From JAAZPT01 sp964544955 (GTDB lineage: Bacteria; Bacillota; Clostridia; Christensenellales; Aristaeellaceae), in NCBI GenBank assembly GCA_964544955.1, contig CAZJEB010000007.1, positions 15,944 to 79,943 on the forward strand: DNA of 64,000 nucleotides. Direction: 5' to 3'. The notes beneath the pieces were generated by a model that saw only the letters and a list, made by a program, of their open reading frames with translations, made no database searches and was not told the DNA's origin. A program made the position numbers and the translations under genes. Positions 33,345 to 42,278 of this stretch are shown here, in pieces (position 1 is the first letter of the stretch; each line of letters opens with the position of its first letter).

Positions 33345-36233
33345 TTACTTCTCGATTTCCTCTAAAGTAAAACATTCAATTATATCGTTAACTTTTATGT
33401 CGTTAAAGCCATCCAAGCTTATACCGCATTCATAGTTAGCTGCTACTTCCTTAGCATCATCCTTAAACCTACGTAAAGAAGATAATTTGCCTTCAAATAC
33501 AATTATACTATCACGCAATAGCCTTACGGATTCTTTTCTTTGCATTTTACCATCTGTAACATAGCAACCTGCAACAGTGCCTGTACCTGTAATTCTAAAC
33601 GTGCTTCTAACTTCTGCATGGCCAAGAACAACTTCTTTATATTCAGGCTCAAGCATACCTTTCATAGCCTTTTCCATATCCTCAATAGCTTTATATATAA
33701 CTCTATAAAGCCTGATATCAACACCTTCTTTAGCTGCCATTTCCTTTGCAGCAGCATTAGGTATTATGTTAAAGCCAATAATAATTGCATTAAATGCACT
33801 TGCAAGGTTTACGTCATCATTAGTTACAGCACCTACTGCACTATGTAAAACTCTAACTTTAACTTCATCATTGCTAAGTTTTTCCATAGCTTGTTTAACC
33901 GCTTCAACTGAACCTTGAACATCCGCCTTAATAATCAAATTAAGTTTAACAAGCTTACCTTGATCTATTTGGCTAAACAAGTTATCTAGTGATATTTTTG
34001 AACCACTGCTTTGCCTTTCAGCCTTTTCTTTATCTTTACGCTCTGCAACAACAACACGGCTTAGCCTGTTATCATCAACAACTACCATCTCATCACCAGC
34101 AGCTGGTACTTCGTCGAAACCAGATATTTCAACTGGCATAGATGGGCCTGCACTTTCAACTATTTCGCCTTTATCGTTTTGCATAGCACGAACGTTACCC
34201 GATGCAGTGCCGGCAACAATGCTATCGCCTACTTTTAATGTACCAGTTTTTAATAAAACTGTTGCAAGTGGGCCACGTGATTTATCAAGTTTTGCCTCGA
34301 TAATAACACCCTTAGCGCTACGGTTTGGATTAGCTTTATATTGTTGCATATCAGCTACTAACAATACCATTTCTAACAATTGGTCGATGCCTTGGCCTTT
34401 TAGGGCACTTATTGGCACCATAATTGTATCGCCACCCCATTCTTCAGCAACAAGTTCGTAGTTTGTTAAATCTTGTTTAACGCGTTCGGGGTTTGCACCT
34501 TCAACGTCCATTTTATTTATTGCTATTATGATTGGAACATCGGCTGCTTTAGCATGGTTTATAGCTTCAATTGTTTGAGGCATTACACCGTCATTAGCTG
34601 CAACAACTATTATAGCAATATCAGTAGCCTGTGCACCCCTTGCCCTCATGGATGTAAATGCTTCATGCCCAGGGGTATCAAGGAAGGTTATTGGCCTACC
34701 TTTAACATTTACCATGTATGCACCAATATGTTGTGTTATTCCGCCAGCTTCTCCACTTGTAACGTGAGATTTACGGATATAGTCAAGCAATGAAGTTTTA
34801 CCATGATCAACGTGCCCCATTATTGTAATAACTGGAGGACGCTCCACCAATGATGCCTCATCATCCTCAACATCAATATCAATTAGCCTTTCTTCGGCTG
34901 TTTTTTCAAGTTTAAGGTCTAAACTTATACCAAGTTCACCAGCTACAATAGATGCTGTATCAAAATCTAGCTCGCTATTAATATTAGCCATAATACCTAA
35001 AATTAACAGTTGCTTTAGAATTTCATTTGCTTGTTTACCAATTTTAGAAGATAAATCTCTAACAGTAATTGTTTCATTGGTCATTACTGCATTTTCAATT
35101 AAGATAGGATCCATAAGTTGTTGGGCTGACATTTTCTTTTTGCCACCCCTACGACCACCACGAACAAAATCATCATCGGACTCAACTATGTTGTTGGTTC
35201 TAATTTTGCCCTTCTTTTTCTTTGCATTATCATAATCGGAAGCTCTACGTTCGTAGGATTTCTTCTTAGGATCGTAATTACTAACTCTTTCCTTTTCAAC
35301 TATTGGAACAATATCTGGAGTTTTTGGTCTGCTTGCTGTGCGAGCTTTGCTTTGCCTTTGGCGATTGTTTGTATCATCATCATCGTCTTTATCGGGCATA
35401 AAAGGTGTGCGAGGCGCCTTATTGAAAGGCCTATCTGGCCTTTTAAATGGTGAAGGAGCACCATCTTTTGAAGCCACATATCCACGATTATATGTGCCAG
35501 TTTGACCTTGTGAAGATTGGCCACCTTGATTATATGGGCGTCTAGGATATCCTTGGTTTTGCCCACCTTGGTATCCTTGACCAGCTTGATAACCTTGACC
35601 ACCTTGAGCATTGGGCGTGTAAGGACGTCTTTGATAACCTTGATTTTGCCCATCTTGAGCATTTCTATCACGGTAAGGTGTTCTGTTATTATCTTGATAG
35701 CGCCTATCTGTAGTTTGACCCTGCCTGTTTTGATTAAAGTTATCCCTATTTTGATATGGCCTTTGTTGTTGATTTCTATAAGTAGCTGTAGGAGCAGCCT
35801 TATCCTTTTGTTCAACAACTGGCTTTTGAGATTTCTTCTCAACAGCCTTTTCTTCAACTTGTTCAACTACAGTTTCTTTGCTAGTTGGAACTTCTTTAGG
35901 CTCAACAACAGGAGCCTCAACTTTTTGTTCAGCTACTTTTATTGGTTCAACCGCAGTTTCAGTCGCTTTTTTCTTTTCTTCTTTTATTTCTTTAGCAGGC
36001 TCTTCATCAGCCATTGTAAAAGAAGTCATATGTTTGCTTTCAAGGGCTTTATTTTCAATCAGCCTTTCTTGCTCTAAGCGCTCATTCTCAGCTTTAATAT
36101 AGCCCTTTTCTATTTGGTCAAAGGCGGAAGCTATGGAGTCCGCGCTATTCCTTGTTTTTACGGCTAATTTTAAAATAGAGCCTGAGTTTTCAATTAATTT
36201 TGCTGCAGCATCCTTAAGTTTTATTTTGGTCAT
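33345..36233 (-). CDS. infB: Translation initiation factor IF-2 with a Q/G/N/Y/R-rich N-terminal segment
   Basis: A 962-aa GTPase that brings initiator tRNA to the ribosome. The C-terminal two-thirds is canonical: IF2_N helix region (about 370-440), G1 GHVDHGKTS (473-481), G2/G3 with DTPGHEAF, G4 NKMD, and IF-2 domains 2-4 to the end. The N-terminal region is unusual: a helical start (1-60), a Glu/Lys/Val-rich stretch (75-145), then about 100 residues (151-251) dominated by Gln, Gly, Asn, Tyr and Arg in irregular QGYQ / RRPY repeats, and a basic/acidic patch (260-370). ATG overlaps the ylxQ stop by 4 bases and rbfA follows. Confidence 0.97.
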   Translation of the reverse strand: MTKIKLKDAAAKLIENSGSILKLAVKTRNSADSIASAFDQIEKGYIKAENERLEQERLIENKALESKHMTSFTMADEEPAKEIKEEKKKATETAVEPIKVAEQKVEAPVVEPKEVPTSKETVVEQVEEKAVEKKSQKPVVEQKDKAAPTATYRNQQQRPYQNRDNFNQNRQGQTTDRRYQDNNRTPYRDRNAQDGQNQGYQRRPYTPNAQGGQGYQAGQGYQGGQNQGYPRRPYNQGGQSSQGQTGTYNRGYVASKDGAPSPFKRPDRPFNKAPRTPFMPDKDDDDDTNNRQRQSKARTASRPKTPDIVPIVEKERVSNYDPKKKSYERRASDYDNAKKKKGKIRTNNIVESDDDFVRGGRRGGKKKMSAQQLMDPILIENAVMTNETITVRDLSSKIGKQANEILKQLLILGIMANINSELDFDTASIVAGELGISLDLKLEKTAEERLIDIDVEDDEASLVERPPVITIMGHVDHGKTSLLDYIRKSHVTSGEAGGITQHIGAYMVNVKGRPITFLDTPGHEAFTSMRARGAQATDIAIIVVAANDGVMPQTIEAINHAKAADVPIIIAINKMDVEGANPERVKQDLTNYELVAEEWGGDTIMVPISALKGQGIDQLLEMVLLVADMQQYKANPNRSAKGVIIEAKLDKSRGPLATVLLKTGTLKVGDSIVAGTASGNVRAMQNDKGEIVESAGPSMPVEISGFDEVPAAGDEMVVVDDNRLSRVVVAERKDKEKAERQSSGSKISLDNLFSQIDQGKLVKLNLIIKADVQGSVEAVKQAMEKLSNDEVKVRVLHSAVGAVTNDDVNLASAFNAIIIGFNIIPNAAAKEMAAKEGVDIRLYRVIYKAIEDMEKAMKGMLEPEYKEVVLGHAEVRSTFRITGTGTVAGCYVTDGKMQRKESVRLLRDSIIVFEGKLSSLRRFKDDAKEVAANYECGISLDGFNDIKVNDIIECFTLEEIEK

Positions 36234-36571
36234 GAATTAAATGTACCCCCGAAAGTTTTGTTTAAAATTAAAGTTATTTTATCTGTTAACCCATTGTTTT
36301 TTAATGCAACTATTTTTATTGCACCACTGGGATAAACTATATTTAACAATTCTTGTTGATTTAGAAAAAGTTTCACATCATTTGAATCACATAAGTTTTT
36401 TATTTTGCTAATTGTGCTAGATGATAAATTACCTGCTATAACAATTTTTGCTTTTTTACTTTTAACGGCATTTATACAAGCCATTGATCCAATAAATACA
36501 TACGATGCTTTTGTAGCTAAACCTAAATATCCTACAAGAGATTTTTGGCTATTATAGTTTGTTTCTTTCAA
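36230..36571 (-). CDS. ylxQ: L7Ae-family ribosomal-like protein YlxQ
   Basis: A 113-aa protein of the L7Ae/L30e/YlxQ RNA-binding family, which binds kink-turn RNA; its cellular role in Firmicutes is unsettled. GLATKASYVFIGSMACINAVKSKKAKIVIAGNLS corresponds to the conserved N-terminal half, although the usual GxxA(G)K loop is modified. The start is TTG (36571) with AAGGG nine bases upstream; it overlaps ylxR by 20 bases and its stop overlaps the infB start. Confidence 0.88.
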   Translation of the reverse strand: MKETNYNSQKSLVGYLGLATKASYVFIGSMACINAVKSKKAKIVIAGNLSSSTISKIKNLCDSNDVKLFLNQQELLNIVYPSGAIKIVALKNNGLTDKITLILNKTFGGTFNS

Positions 36572-36848
36572 GCTCGAATTCCCTTCGCTCTATAGCCTTT
36601 TCCAACTCCATTTCCATATCACTGTTTAATGGAGATTCTAGCGCCCTTTGCAGTTGCTTTTGTTTTATAGCAGTTTTTAAACAGTTTATGTTCGCACAAA
36701 TATATGCTCCCCTGCCATTTTTTTTACCCGTGGTATCCAATATAATTTCTCCCTCGGGTGTTCTTACAATTCGCAACAATTCTTTTTTGGGCACCATTTG
36801 CCTGCACCCAACACACATTCTCATTGGTATTTTTTTATTTTTTAACAC
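36552..36848 (-). CDS. rnpM: YlxR/RnpM family RNA-binding protein (RNase P modulator)
   Basis: A 98-aa protein with the DUF448 pattern: PMRMCVGCRQMVPKKELLRIVR, then GRGAYICANINCLKTAIKQ. B. subtilis YlxR (RnpM) binds RNase P RNA and modulates its activity. Translation starts with GTG (36848). It sits between nusA and ylxQ as in most Firmicutes. The C-terminal tail (about 70-98) is Glu-rich and longer than usual. Confidence 0.92.
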   Translation of the reverse strand: MLKNKKIPMRMCVGCRQMVPKKELLRIVRTPEGEIILDTTGKKNGRGAYICANINCLKTAIKQKQLQRALESPLNSDMEMELEKAIERREFELERNKL

Positions 36849-36860
36849 TTCTTATACCTT

Positions 36861-38093
36861 TTAAATTGTTAAGTCATCATCATCCATATCAAAATCAACA
36901 TCATCGGATTCCATTATGAATGAAGTTGGAGTGTAATTATCGTATTGGCTTTCTGCTGTATATGTTTGCATAGGTATTGTGCCAACCATATCATCAAGCT
37001 CGATAGCCTGGGATTGTGACTTAATATCTATCCTCCAACCAGTTAGTTTGGCTGCTAACCTTGCGTTTTGCCCTTCTTTACCTATAGCAAGGGAAAGTTG
37101 ATTATCTGGCACTACTACCCTACAAGCTTTCTCCTCATCTGCAATAAAAACTGTTAACACATGGGCAGGGTTAAGCGAGTTTGCTATAAATTCAGCAGGG
37201 TTTTCACTCCATTTGATAATATCTATTTTTTCATTGCGAATTTCTTCAACAACGCTATCAACCCTTGCACCTCTTGGCCCAACACAAGCGCCAACTGGAT
37301 CTATTGCTGGAACTGTGGAATGAACCGCAATTTTTGTTCTACTTCCCGCTTCCCTTGCTATGCTTTTTATTTGAACAACACCAGTTGCTATTTCAGGAAC
37401 TTCGTTTTCAAAAAGCCTTTTTACTAAACCAGGATGTGCACGACTAACCTTTATTGTTGGAGCATGCCTATTATCATTTCTACCAATATTATTCACTGTT
37501 AATAAATATACTTTTATATGTTCATCAATTGTAAAAACTTCGCCTGGAATGCATTCACTTCTTTCAAGCAATCCTTCTGTTTTACCTAGTTCTAAATGAA
37601 CACCCTTTGCATCTTCACCCATAACAACGGCTGTAAGAATATCGTTTTCTTTTTCAGTATACTCTTGCGCTATCCTACCGTTTTCGGTTTCCCTTAGTTT
37701 TTGCGTTATAACTTGTTTTGCTGTTTGAGCCGCAGTTCTTAAAAAACTAATGGGTGTTACATCAACTTCTACAATATCGCCTGGAAGATAATACTTTTTA
37801 AGCTTTATAGCATCTTCTAAGGATATTTGGTTAACAGCATCCTCAACTTCTTCCGTTACAATTTTATATGCAATAACCTGTATTTCACCAGTTTTTTGAT
37901 CTATACGGGCTTTATAGTTTTTTGGAACCTCTTCTTCACCAGAGTTTTTACGATAAGCCGCTTCAAGGGCTCTTTCAATTGTGGAAAGCATTTCTAATTC
38001 ATCGATGCCTTTTTCATGGGATATAGCCCTTATTGCATCAACTATTTGAGCTTTTCTTTCCCTCTCGTTTTTACTGTTTTTCGCAGTTTTCAT
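36861..38093 (-). CDS. nusA: Transcription termination/antitermination factor NusA
   Basis: A 410-aa RNA polymerase-binding factor. The N-terminal domain (about 1-140), S1 domain (about 145-215), and KH1/KH2 with the motifs DPVGACVGPRGARVDSVVEE and LAIGKEGQNARLAAKLTGWRIDI are all recognisable. The last about 45 residues are an acidic tail ending DDVDFDMDDDDLTI, absent from the roughly 370-aa Bacillus protein. The ATG follows GGAG and lies 10 bases after rimP. Likely subject to the structured leader upstream of rimP. Confidence 0.97.
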   Translation of the reverse strand: MKTAKNSKNERERKAQIVDAIRAISHEKGIDELEMLSTIERALEAAYRKNSGEEEVPKNYKARIDQKTGEIQVIAYKIVTEEVEDAVNQISLEDAIKLKKYYLPGDIVEVDVTPISFLRTAAQTAKQVITQKLRETENGRIAQEYTEKENDILTAVVMGEDAKGVHLELGKTEGLLERSECIPGEVFTIDEHIKVYLLTVNNIGRNDNRHAPTIKVSRAHPGLVKRLFENEVPEIATGVVQIKSIAREAGSRTKIAVHSTVPAIDPVGACVGPRGARVDSVVEEIRNEKIDIIKWSENPAEFIANSLNPAHVLTVFIADEEKACRVVVPDNQLSLAIGKEGQNARLAAKLTGWRIDIKSQSQAIELDDMVGTIPMQTYTAESQYDNYTPTSFIMESDDVDFDMDDDDLTI

Positions 38094-38103
38094 TTTTAAA
38101 CTC

Positions 38104-38619
38104 CTATTCTAAATTTAAATCAAGGGATTGAACTTCAGTTTCAACATCAATAACTGGTTTAATAATTGCAATGTCTTCCCTTTTAATATCTATGTTATTA
38201 TTTTGAATGCTTAATGTAACAAAATTATCATTAAAATCAACAATATTGCCTTGAATTGTTTTTGAACCATCTATCTTTGCATAAAGCTTTACCTCTACCA
38301 ATTCCCCTGCAAAGCGTTCAAAATCTTTATAGTTTTTTATAGGTCTATCCGCACCTAAAGAAGAAACTTCCAAATAATCATAATCATATTTTTCTACTTT
38401 TAATTGCAGTGCTTTATGAAAAAGCTCACAATCATCAAGGCTTATACCTTCTGGCTTATCTATAAAAACTGTAAGCACTACACCACGTACTTCCCTTTCC
38501 CACGTGGCCTCTACAAACTCTATGCCTGTATCATTAGCAATTGAATTGCAGATTTTATCAACTTCTTCCCTTGTTTTTTTATCAACAACGGGGCTTAATT
38601 TTATAGTTTTTTTTGCCAT
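38104..38619 (-). CDS. rimP: Ribosome maturation factor RimP
   Basis: A 171-aa 30S assembly factor. The N-terminal domain has GIEFVEATWEREVRGVVLTVFIDKPEGISLDDCELFHKAL, and the YLEVSSLGADRPIKNYKDFERFAGE stretch corresponds to the family's EVSSPGxxRPL motif, with Ala in place of the usual Pro. First gene of the nusA-infB operon; GGAG is 7 bases before the ATG. Promoter at 38848-38876, leader of about 220 bases. Confidence 0.94.
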   Translation of the reverse strand: MAKKTIKLSPVVDKKTREEVDKICNSIANDTGIEFVEATWEREVRGVVLTVFIDKPEGISLDDCELFHKALQLKVEKYDYDYLEVSSLGADRPIKNYKDFERFAGELVEVKLYAKIDGSKTIQGNIVDFNDNFVTLSIQNNNIDIKREDIAIIKPVIDVETEVQSLDLNLE

Positions 38620-38644
38620 TATTACTCCTAATTAAATGCATACA

Positions 38645-38768
38645 AAAAGAGTGTTATTATCACTTATTGCATTTATTTACAAAAAATAAGCCTACAAGCT
38701 TAGCTATTTTAGCCACTTGTATATGCTTTTTATTTTCGCAAATTGACAGCAAGCAATGACACTCTTTT
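38645..38768 (-). ncRNA. Candidate structured leader RNA of the rimP-nusA-infB operon
   Basis: The untranslated leader of rimP folds on paper into a closed domain: 38759-38768 and 38645-38654 pair over 10 bp (AAAAGAGTGT with ACACTCTTTT), enclosing 104 nt. Inside, 38753-38757 pairs with 38666-38670 (GCAAT/ATTGC), and an apical hairpin is formed by ACAAG / CTTGT (38716-38720 with 38694-38698) plus GCTA / TAGC (38710-38713 with 38703-38706). The 3' arm ends in a T-rich run, so it could also behave as a conditional terminator. I do not recognise a known riboswitch. Pairings were found by eye. Confidence 0.4.
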
Positions 38769-38847
38769 ATTATGCAAACCCTTCTTTCTTTAAGGTAGAT
38801 ATATTTTTAAAAAATGCTATAGTCGTAACACAACTATAACTACTGTT

Positions 38848-38876
38848 ATATTATCATATCAAACTAATTAATACAA
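38848..38876 (-). promoter_or_regulatory. Promoter of the rimP-nusA-infB operon
   Basis: On the minus strand TTGTAT (38876-38871), 17-nt spacer, TAATAT (38853-38848) with a TGn extended -10. A small hairpin follows just downstream (38818-38823 with 38833-38838). Confidence 0.55.
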
Positions 38877-38931
38877 GTGTTTTTTGCTTATTTTTCAATA
38901 TTTTGTAGGTTTTTTAATATTGTTTCAGTGT

Positions 38932-38960
38932 TTGAAAAGCAAAGCTCAAAGTTGTATAAT
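38932..38960 (+). promoter_or_regulatory. Promoter of murI
   Basis: TTGAAA (38932-38937), 17-nt spacer, consensus TATAAT (38955-38960). The predicted transcript starts about 15 bases before the GTG codon of murI, which rules out longer N-termini. Confidence 0.75.
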
Positions 38961-38981
38961 AAGATAGTGGAGGTGCTTTTT

Positions 38982-39779
38982 GTGAGCAATAAACCAATTG
39001 GTATATTCGATAGCGGAATGGGCGGAATAAGTGTTTTGGCTGAAGCTGCTAATTTAATGCCCTATGAAAATTTTATATATATAGGTGATACTGCTTTTGC
39101 CCCTTACGGTGTAAAGCCAGTAGAGTTAGTTTTAGAAAGATCCATAACTATAAGTGAAAAATTAATAAACCACGGCTGTAAAGCTATACTTATTGCTTGT
39201 AATACAGCATCTAGCGTTGCAGCAAAACATTTAAGAAATAACTACAAATTACCTATTGTTGCTATGGAACCCGCATTAAAACCCGCATCACTTCTAAACC
39301 CAGAAAAATTAGTGTTGGTGTTAGCAACTAATATTACACTTAATTTGGAAAAATTTAAAATTTTAATGGATAAATACGGCAATAACGCTATACCTATACC
39401 TTGCCCAGAATTAGTTGAATTTGTTGAAGGTTTTAACTTTGATAAAGAGAAGGTAAGGGCTTATTTGAATAATATTTTTAATAATTTCAACTTAGATAGT
39501 ATTGGTGCTGTTGTGCTTGGTTGCACACATTTTATATTCGTAAAAAACTTAATAAAAGAAATATTGCCAAATAATATTAAAATATTAGATGGCAATTTGG
39601 GCACTGTTAAAGAATTACAAAGACGTTTAAACGCCCACAATTTGTTAAATACATATAAGAAGAAACCTTATATAAAAATTATATCATCATCAGAAAACCC
39701 TAAAGAAATATTAAATATGGAAAAAATGTTTGAAGTAGCCTTTAACAAACAAGACTATTTTGCTGTTGAAAATATGTAA
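38982..39779 (+). CDS. murI: Glutamate racemase
   Basis: Makes D-glutamate for peptidoglycan. The start is GTG (38982) with GGAGGTG upstream, giving 265 aa; the longer reading begins before the promoter. Catalytic pair: Cys in IACNTASS (about 70-77) and Cys in LGCTHF (about 180-185), with GIFDSGMGG (about 6-14) and GDTAFAPYG (about 38-46) forming the substrate pocket. The 3' end overlaps the convergent yhhN-like gene by 25 bases. Divergent from rimP. Confidence 0.96.
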   Translation: MSNKPIGIFDSGMGGISVLAEAANLMPYENFIYIGDTAFAPYGVKPVELVLERSITISEKLINHGCKAILIACNTASSVAAKHLRNNYKLPIVAMEPALKPASLLNPEKLVLVLATNITLNLEKFKILMDKYGNNAIPIPCPELVEFVEGFNFDKEKVRAYLNNIFNNFNLDSIGAVVLGCTHFIFVKNLIKEILPNNIKILDGNLGTVKELQRRLNAHNLLNTYKKKPYIKIISSSENPKEILNMEKMFEVAFNKQDYFAVENM

Positions 39780-40450
39780 CTGAACAATGCAGAACATGCA
39801 ATAATAAACTGACCAATATAATAAAAAGATATGCTTACCCTTTCCTTTAATTTATTTGTTGGGAAAAGTAGATTTATTACAAGGGTAATATCAGAAACAA
39901 CAAAGAAGCTTATACCAATGCTTAAAAGGATATGGATATTATTAGGGTTTATATAAGTAACTGTATACACTAGTGACAATAATGTAATAAGCATTAATCC
40001 ATATAGAATAAATGGAATAGCCAAAATTTTCTTTTTTGGATCATATAAATTTAGCAATTGTTCTTTTAGTTTATATACTATTAATAAAACGATAGAGGCT
40101 ACAGCTATAAAAAATATAACAAACAATTTTATGTTTAGTTCTAAACCTAGAAGTAAGCATAAATAAAATATGTGCCCAAGCGCAAACAATATTGTGCCCC
40201 CAAGAAAGTTATAGCAAATTGCTATATCAGCTATAACACAAATAATTAAAGCTATTAATATGTTTGTTGTATAAATGTTTTGAAATTTTAAATAAGCATA
40301 AGCTGCAACTGCAATAGATACTAACATGCTGGTTATTTTTAAAAATATTGTTTTGACACCATTATTAGAAACAAATAGTTGGTTAACATAAATTGGTGCA
40401 AAAAATAGAAGTATTAAGCCTGCTAGCAAAATTAAAATAATATATAACAT
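39755..40450 (-). CDS. YhhN/TMEM86 family membrane protein (lysoplasmalogenase-like)
   Basis: A 231-aa polytopic protein with about eight membrane helices. The family pattern is visible: IADIAICYNFLGGTILFALGHIFYL (about 75-98) with a conserved Asp and His, and SDITLVINLLFP...SFYYIGQFIIACS near the C-terminus. TMEM86 members hydrolyse lysoplasmalogens; plasmalogens occur in anaerobic Clostridia, so the role is plausible here but inferred. GGAG precedes the ATG. Convergent overlap with murI. Confidence 0.82.
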   Translation of the reverse strand: MLYIILILLAGLILLFFAPIYVNQLFVSNNGVKTIFLKITSMLVSIAVAAYAYLKFQNIYTTNILIALIICVIADIAICYNFLGGTILFALGHIFYLCLLLGLELNIKLFVIFFIAVASIVLLIVYKLKEQLLNLYDPKKKILAIPFILYGLMLITLLSLVYTVTYINPNNIHILLSIGISFFVVSDITLVINLLFPTNKLKERVSISFYYIGQFIIACSALFSYIFSTAK

Positions 40451-40554
40451 TATTACTCCTTAAGGTTTTTATTATATTATATTTGATAATAATAAAAATA
40501 CAATAGTTAAATATTTATATTATATTAAAATATGTTTCAAAATTAATTTAAACA

Positions 40555-40582
40555 TTTACAATACTTTAAAATATGATATAAT
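40555..40582 (+). promoter_or_regulatory. Promoter of the Q/N-rich membrane-protein gene
   Basis: TTTACA (40555-40560), 16-nt spacer, TATAAT (40577-40582) with a TGn extended -10. Confidence 0.6.
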
Positions 40583-40632
40583 AAAGTTTGCACATTGTTA
40601 ACTTTAAGTGCCTATATTATAGGAGGATATAC

Positions 40633-42237
40633 ATGAATAACGGACAACGTCCTCAATACACAAGCAACCCCACATTTAACCAAAAGAAGAAATCTTCATT
40701 TTGGCAAAAAAAGAATAACGATAAATCAAATATTCCTGTTAATCAGTTTAACCAAGCTAATGTAGCAAATAATATGAACTTTGGCCAAGTACCGAATACA
40801 CCATTTCAAGGTAATACGCCACACATACCACAAAACAATCCCCAATTTGCTCAGCAGCCTTTTAACCAAGCACCACCTCAAGCAAACCAAAGTATTAACA
40901 GAGCTCCATTAGTTTATAATGCAAATACATATTCCCAGTTTAACCAAAACACTCAAACTCCAAACCAAAATATGTATAACCCACAAGCTAGTTTTAACCC
41001 TATGCCCAATCAGGGAAATCAAGGTGCTTTTTATAACGGTTACAACCAGCCTGTTGCGCCACAATTTAGCCAACAAACACACAATCAATTTGGCCAACAA
41101 TTTGCCAACAACCAACGATATAACTTTACACAAAGATACCCTCAAAACAACAACGAAAATTTTGCAAATGCAAAAAAACGTACATCTGCAAACATTCAAT
41201 CAAATAATGCTAGTATTAATGCTCCAAAAGCTGCAAAAAGTAATTGGCATTTTCAAAGTTTTGCTAAAACATTATTTGAGTGGTTTAGAAAACCAGCTAA
41301 CATGTCGTTGCTTTGTTTGTTTGTATTTTTACCAATATTGTTTTTATTAGCATTATCTGTGCATGAAACTGTATTTAAATTTGCATTTATAATAGGTGCA
41401 ATTATCGCTTTAATTTGGCTATTTTGGAAAAAGCCTTATAGCGATGGTGTAAGGTTGACAATGACAGTTACCTATGGTGCTTTAATGCTAATAATAGCAA
41501 TAAACCTTATAACTGGAATACAACCCGGGCAAACCAACGTAAGCAGGCCAAACACTGCAAGTAGTACGCAAACCCCTGAAGAAACACCAGCACCTCAAGC
41601 ACAACCAACAGTTGCTGCAGTTGCATCAACGGAGTTACAAGAGGGTGAAAAAACTGCATCTCAACAACGATTTGAAATGTTTATGGAATATTGGAAAATT
41701 GGAAAAATTGATGAAATGGCTACTTTAGTTGCGCCCTCATGGGCATCATCACAAAGTTCACCAACACAAGCGCTATTCAATATATTATCCAATAGAAGGC
41801 CTACAGAATACACAATTGAAAACATTAGTGGAACAGATGCAGATCAAGCCTTAACAGTTACTTTAAGAGCAAGCATAAACAAATTTACAAGCGATGAACT
41901 AGAGGTTATGCGATATCAAATAATTATGTTAAAAGAAAATGGAATTTGGTATATTGACCCATCATCCCTTGCTACAAAAATAAAAGAAGAAACTCCTGAC
42001 CCAAACGCTACACCTGCACCAACAGAACAACCAAGAACCACTGTAACCCCTAAACCCGACGGCAACACAAAACTTTATTACAACAGCAGTGGTGGTAGTT
42101 ATTACCATGTTGACCCTGAGTGTGCTAGGGTAGCAAAAAAATATTTGCCTTTATCCCCTTTCCTTTACAGCGAACTTAGTAGCGCTCCATTTAACAAACT
42201 ATTACCTTGTTTAGAATGCGGAGCACCTACAAATTAA
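40633..42237 (+). CDS. Membrane protein with a long Q/N/P-rich cytoplasmic domain and a C-terminal Cys motif
   Basis: No known family name. The start is the ATG after AGGAGG, giving 534 aa. Residues 1-200 are low complexity, dominated by Asn, Gln, Pro and Phe, with a Lys-rich patch at 18-31: a prion-like composition. Three membrane helices follow (about 224-242, 247-265, 275-294), which place the rest outside. A Pro/Thr/Ala linker (300-335) leads to a compact domain (about 340-448) resembling DUF4878/NTF2-like extracellular domains. A second PT-rich linker ends in a Cys motif, YYHVDPEC (490-497) and CLEC (526-529), similar to the 'YHxxxC...CxxC' domain on some secreted nucleases. A bidirectional terminator follows. 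Confidence 0.75.
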   Translation: MNNGQRPQYTSNPTFNQKKKSSFWQKKNNDKSNIPVNQFNQANVANNMNFGQVPNTPFQGNTPHIPQNNPQFAQQPFNQAPPQANQSINRAPLVYNANTYSQFNQNTQTPNQNMYNPQASFNPMPNQGNQGAFYNGYNQPVAPQFSQQTHNQFGQQFANNQRYNFTQRYPQNNNENFANAKKRTSANIQSNNASINAPKAAKSNWHFQSFAKTLFEWFRKPANMSLLCLFVFLPILFLLALSVHETVFKFAFIIGAIIALIWLFWKKPYSDGVRLTMTVTYGALMLIIAINLITGIQPGQTNVSRPNTASSTQTPEETPAPQAQPTVAAVASTELQEGEKTASQQRFEMFMEYWKIGKIDEMATLVAPSWASSQSSPTQALFNILSNRRPTEYTIENISGTDADQALTVTLRASINKFTSDELEVMRYQIIMLKENGIWYIDPSSLATKIKEETPDPNATPAPTEQPRTTVTPKPDGNTKLYYNSSGGSYYHVDPECARVAKKYLPLSPFLYSELSSAPFNKLLPCLECGAPTN

Positions 42238-42244
42238 AAAACAA

Positions 42245-42278
42245 AAAACTTTGCACTAAATGTGCAAAGTTTTTTTAT
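42245..42278. terminator. Bidirectional terminator between the Q/N-rich gene and the Lgt-like gene
   Basis: AAACTTTGCAC-TAAAT-GTGCAAAGTTT, an 11-bp stem flanked by A and T runs. The stop codon of the convergent Lgt-like gene lies within the hairpin. Confidence 0.88.

Noticed and set aside
34207..34793. Plus-strand frames inside infB
   Set aside because: Antisense to the conserved GTPase domain; Cys/Tyr/Ser-rich nonsense composition.
35517..36077. Plus-strand 186-aa frame (and the minus-strand 188-aa frame at 35300-35866) over the N-terminal part of infB
   Set aside because: Both are shadows of the low-complexity IF-2 segment, with repetitive Leu/Ile/Ser or Lys/Ile composition and no ribosome-binding site.
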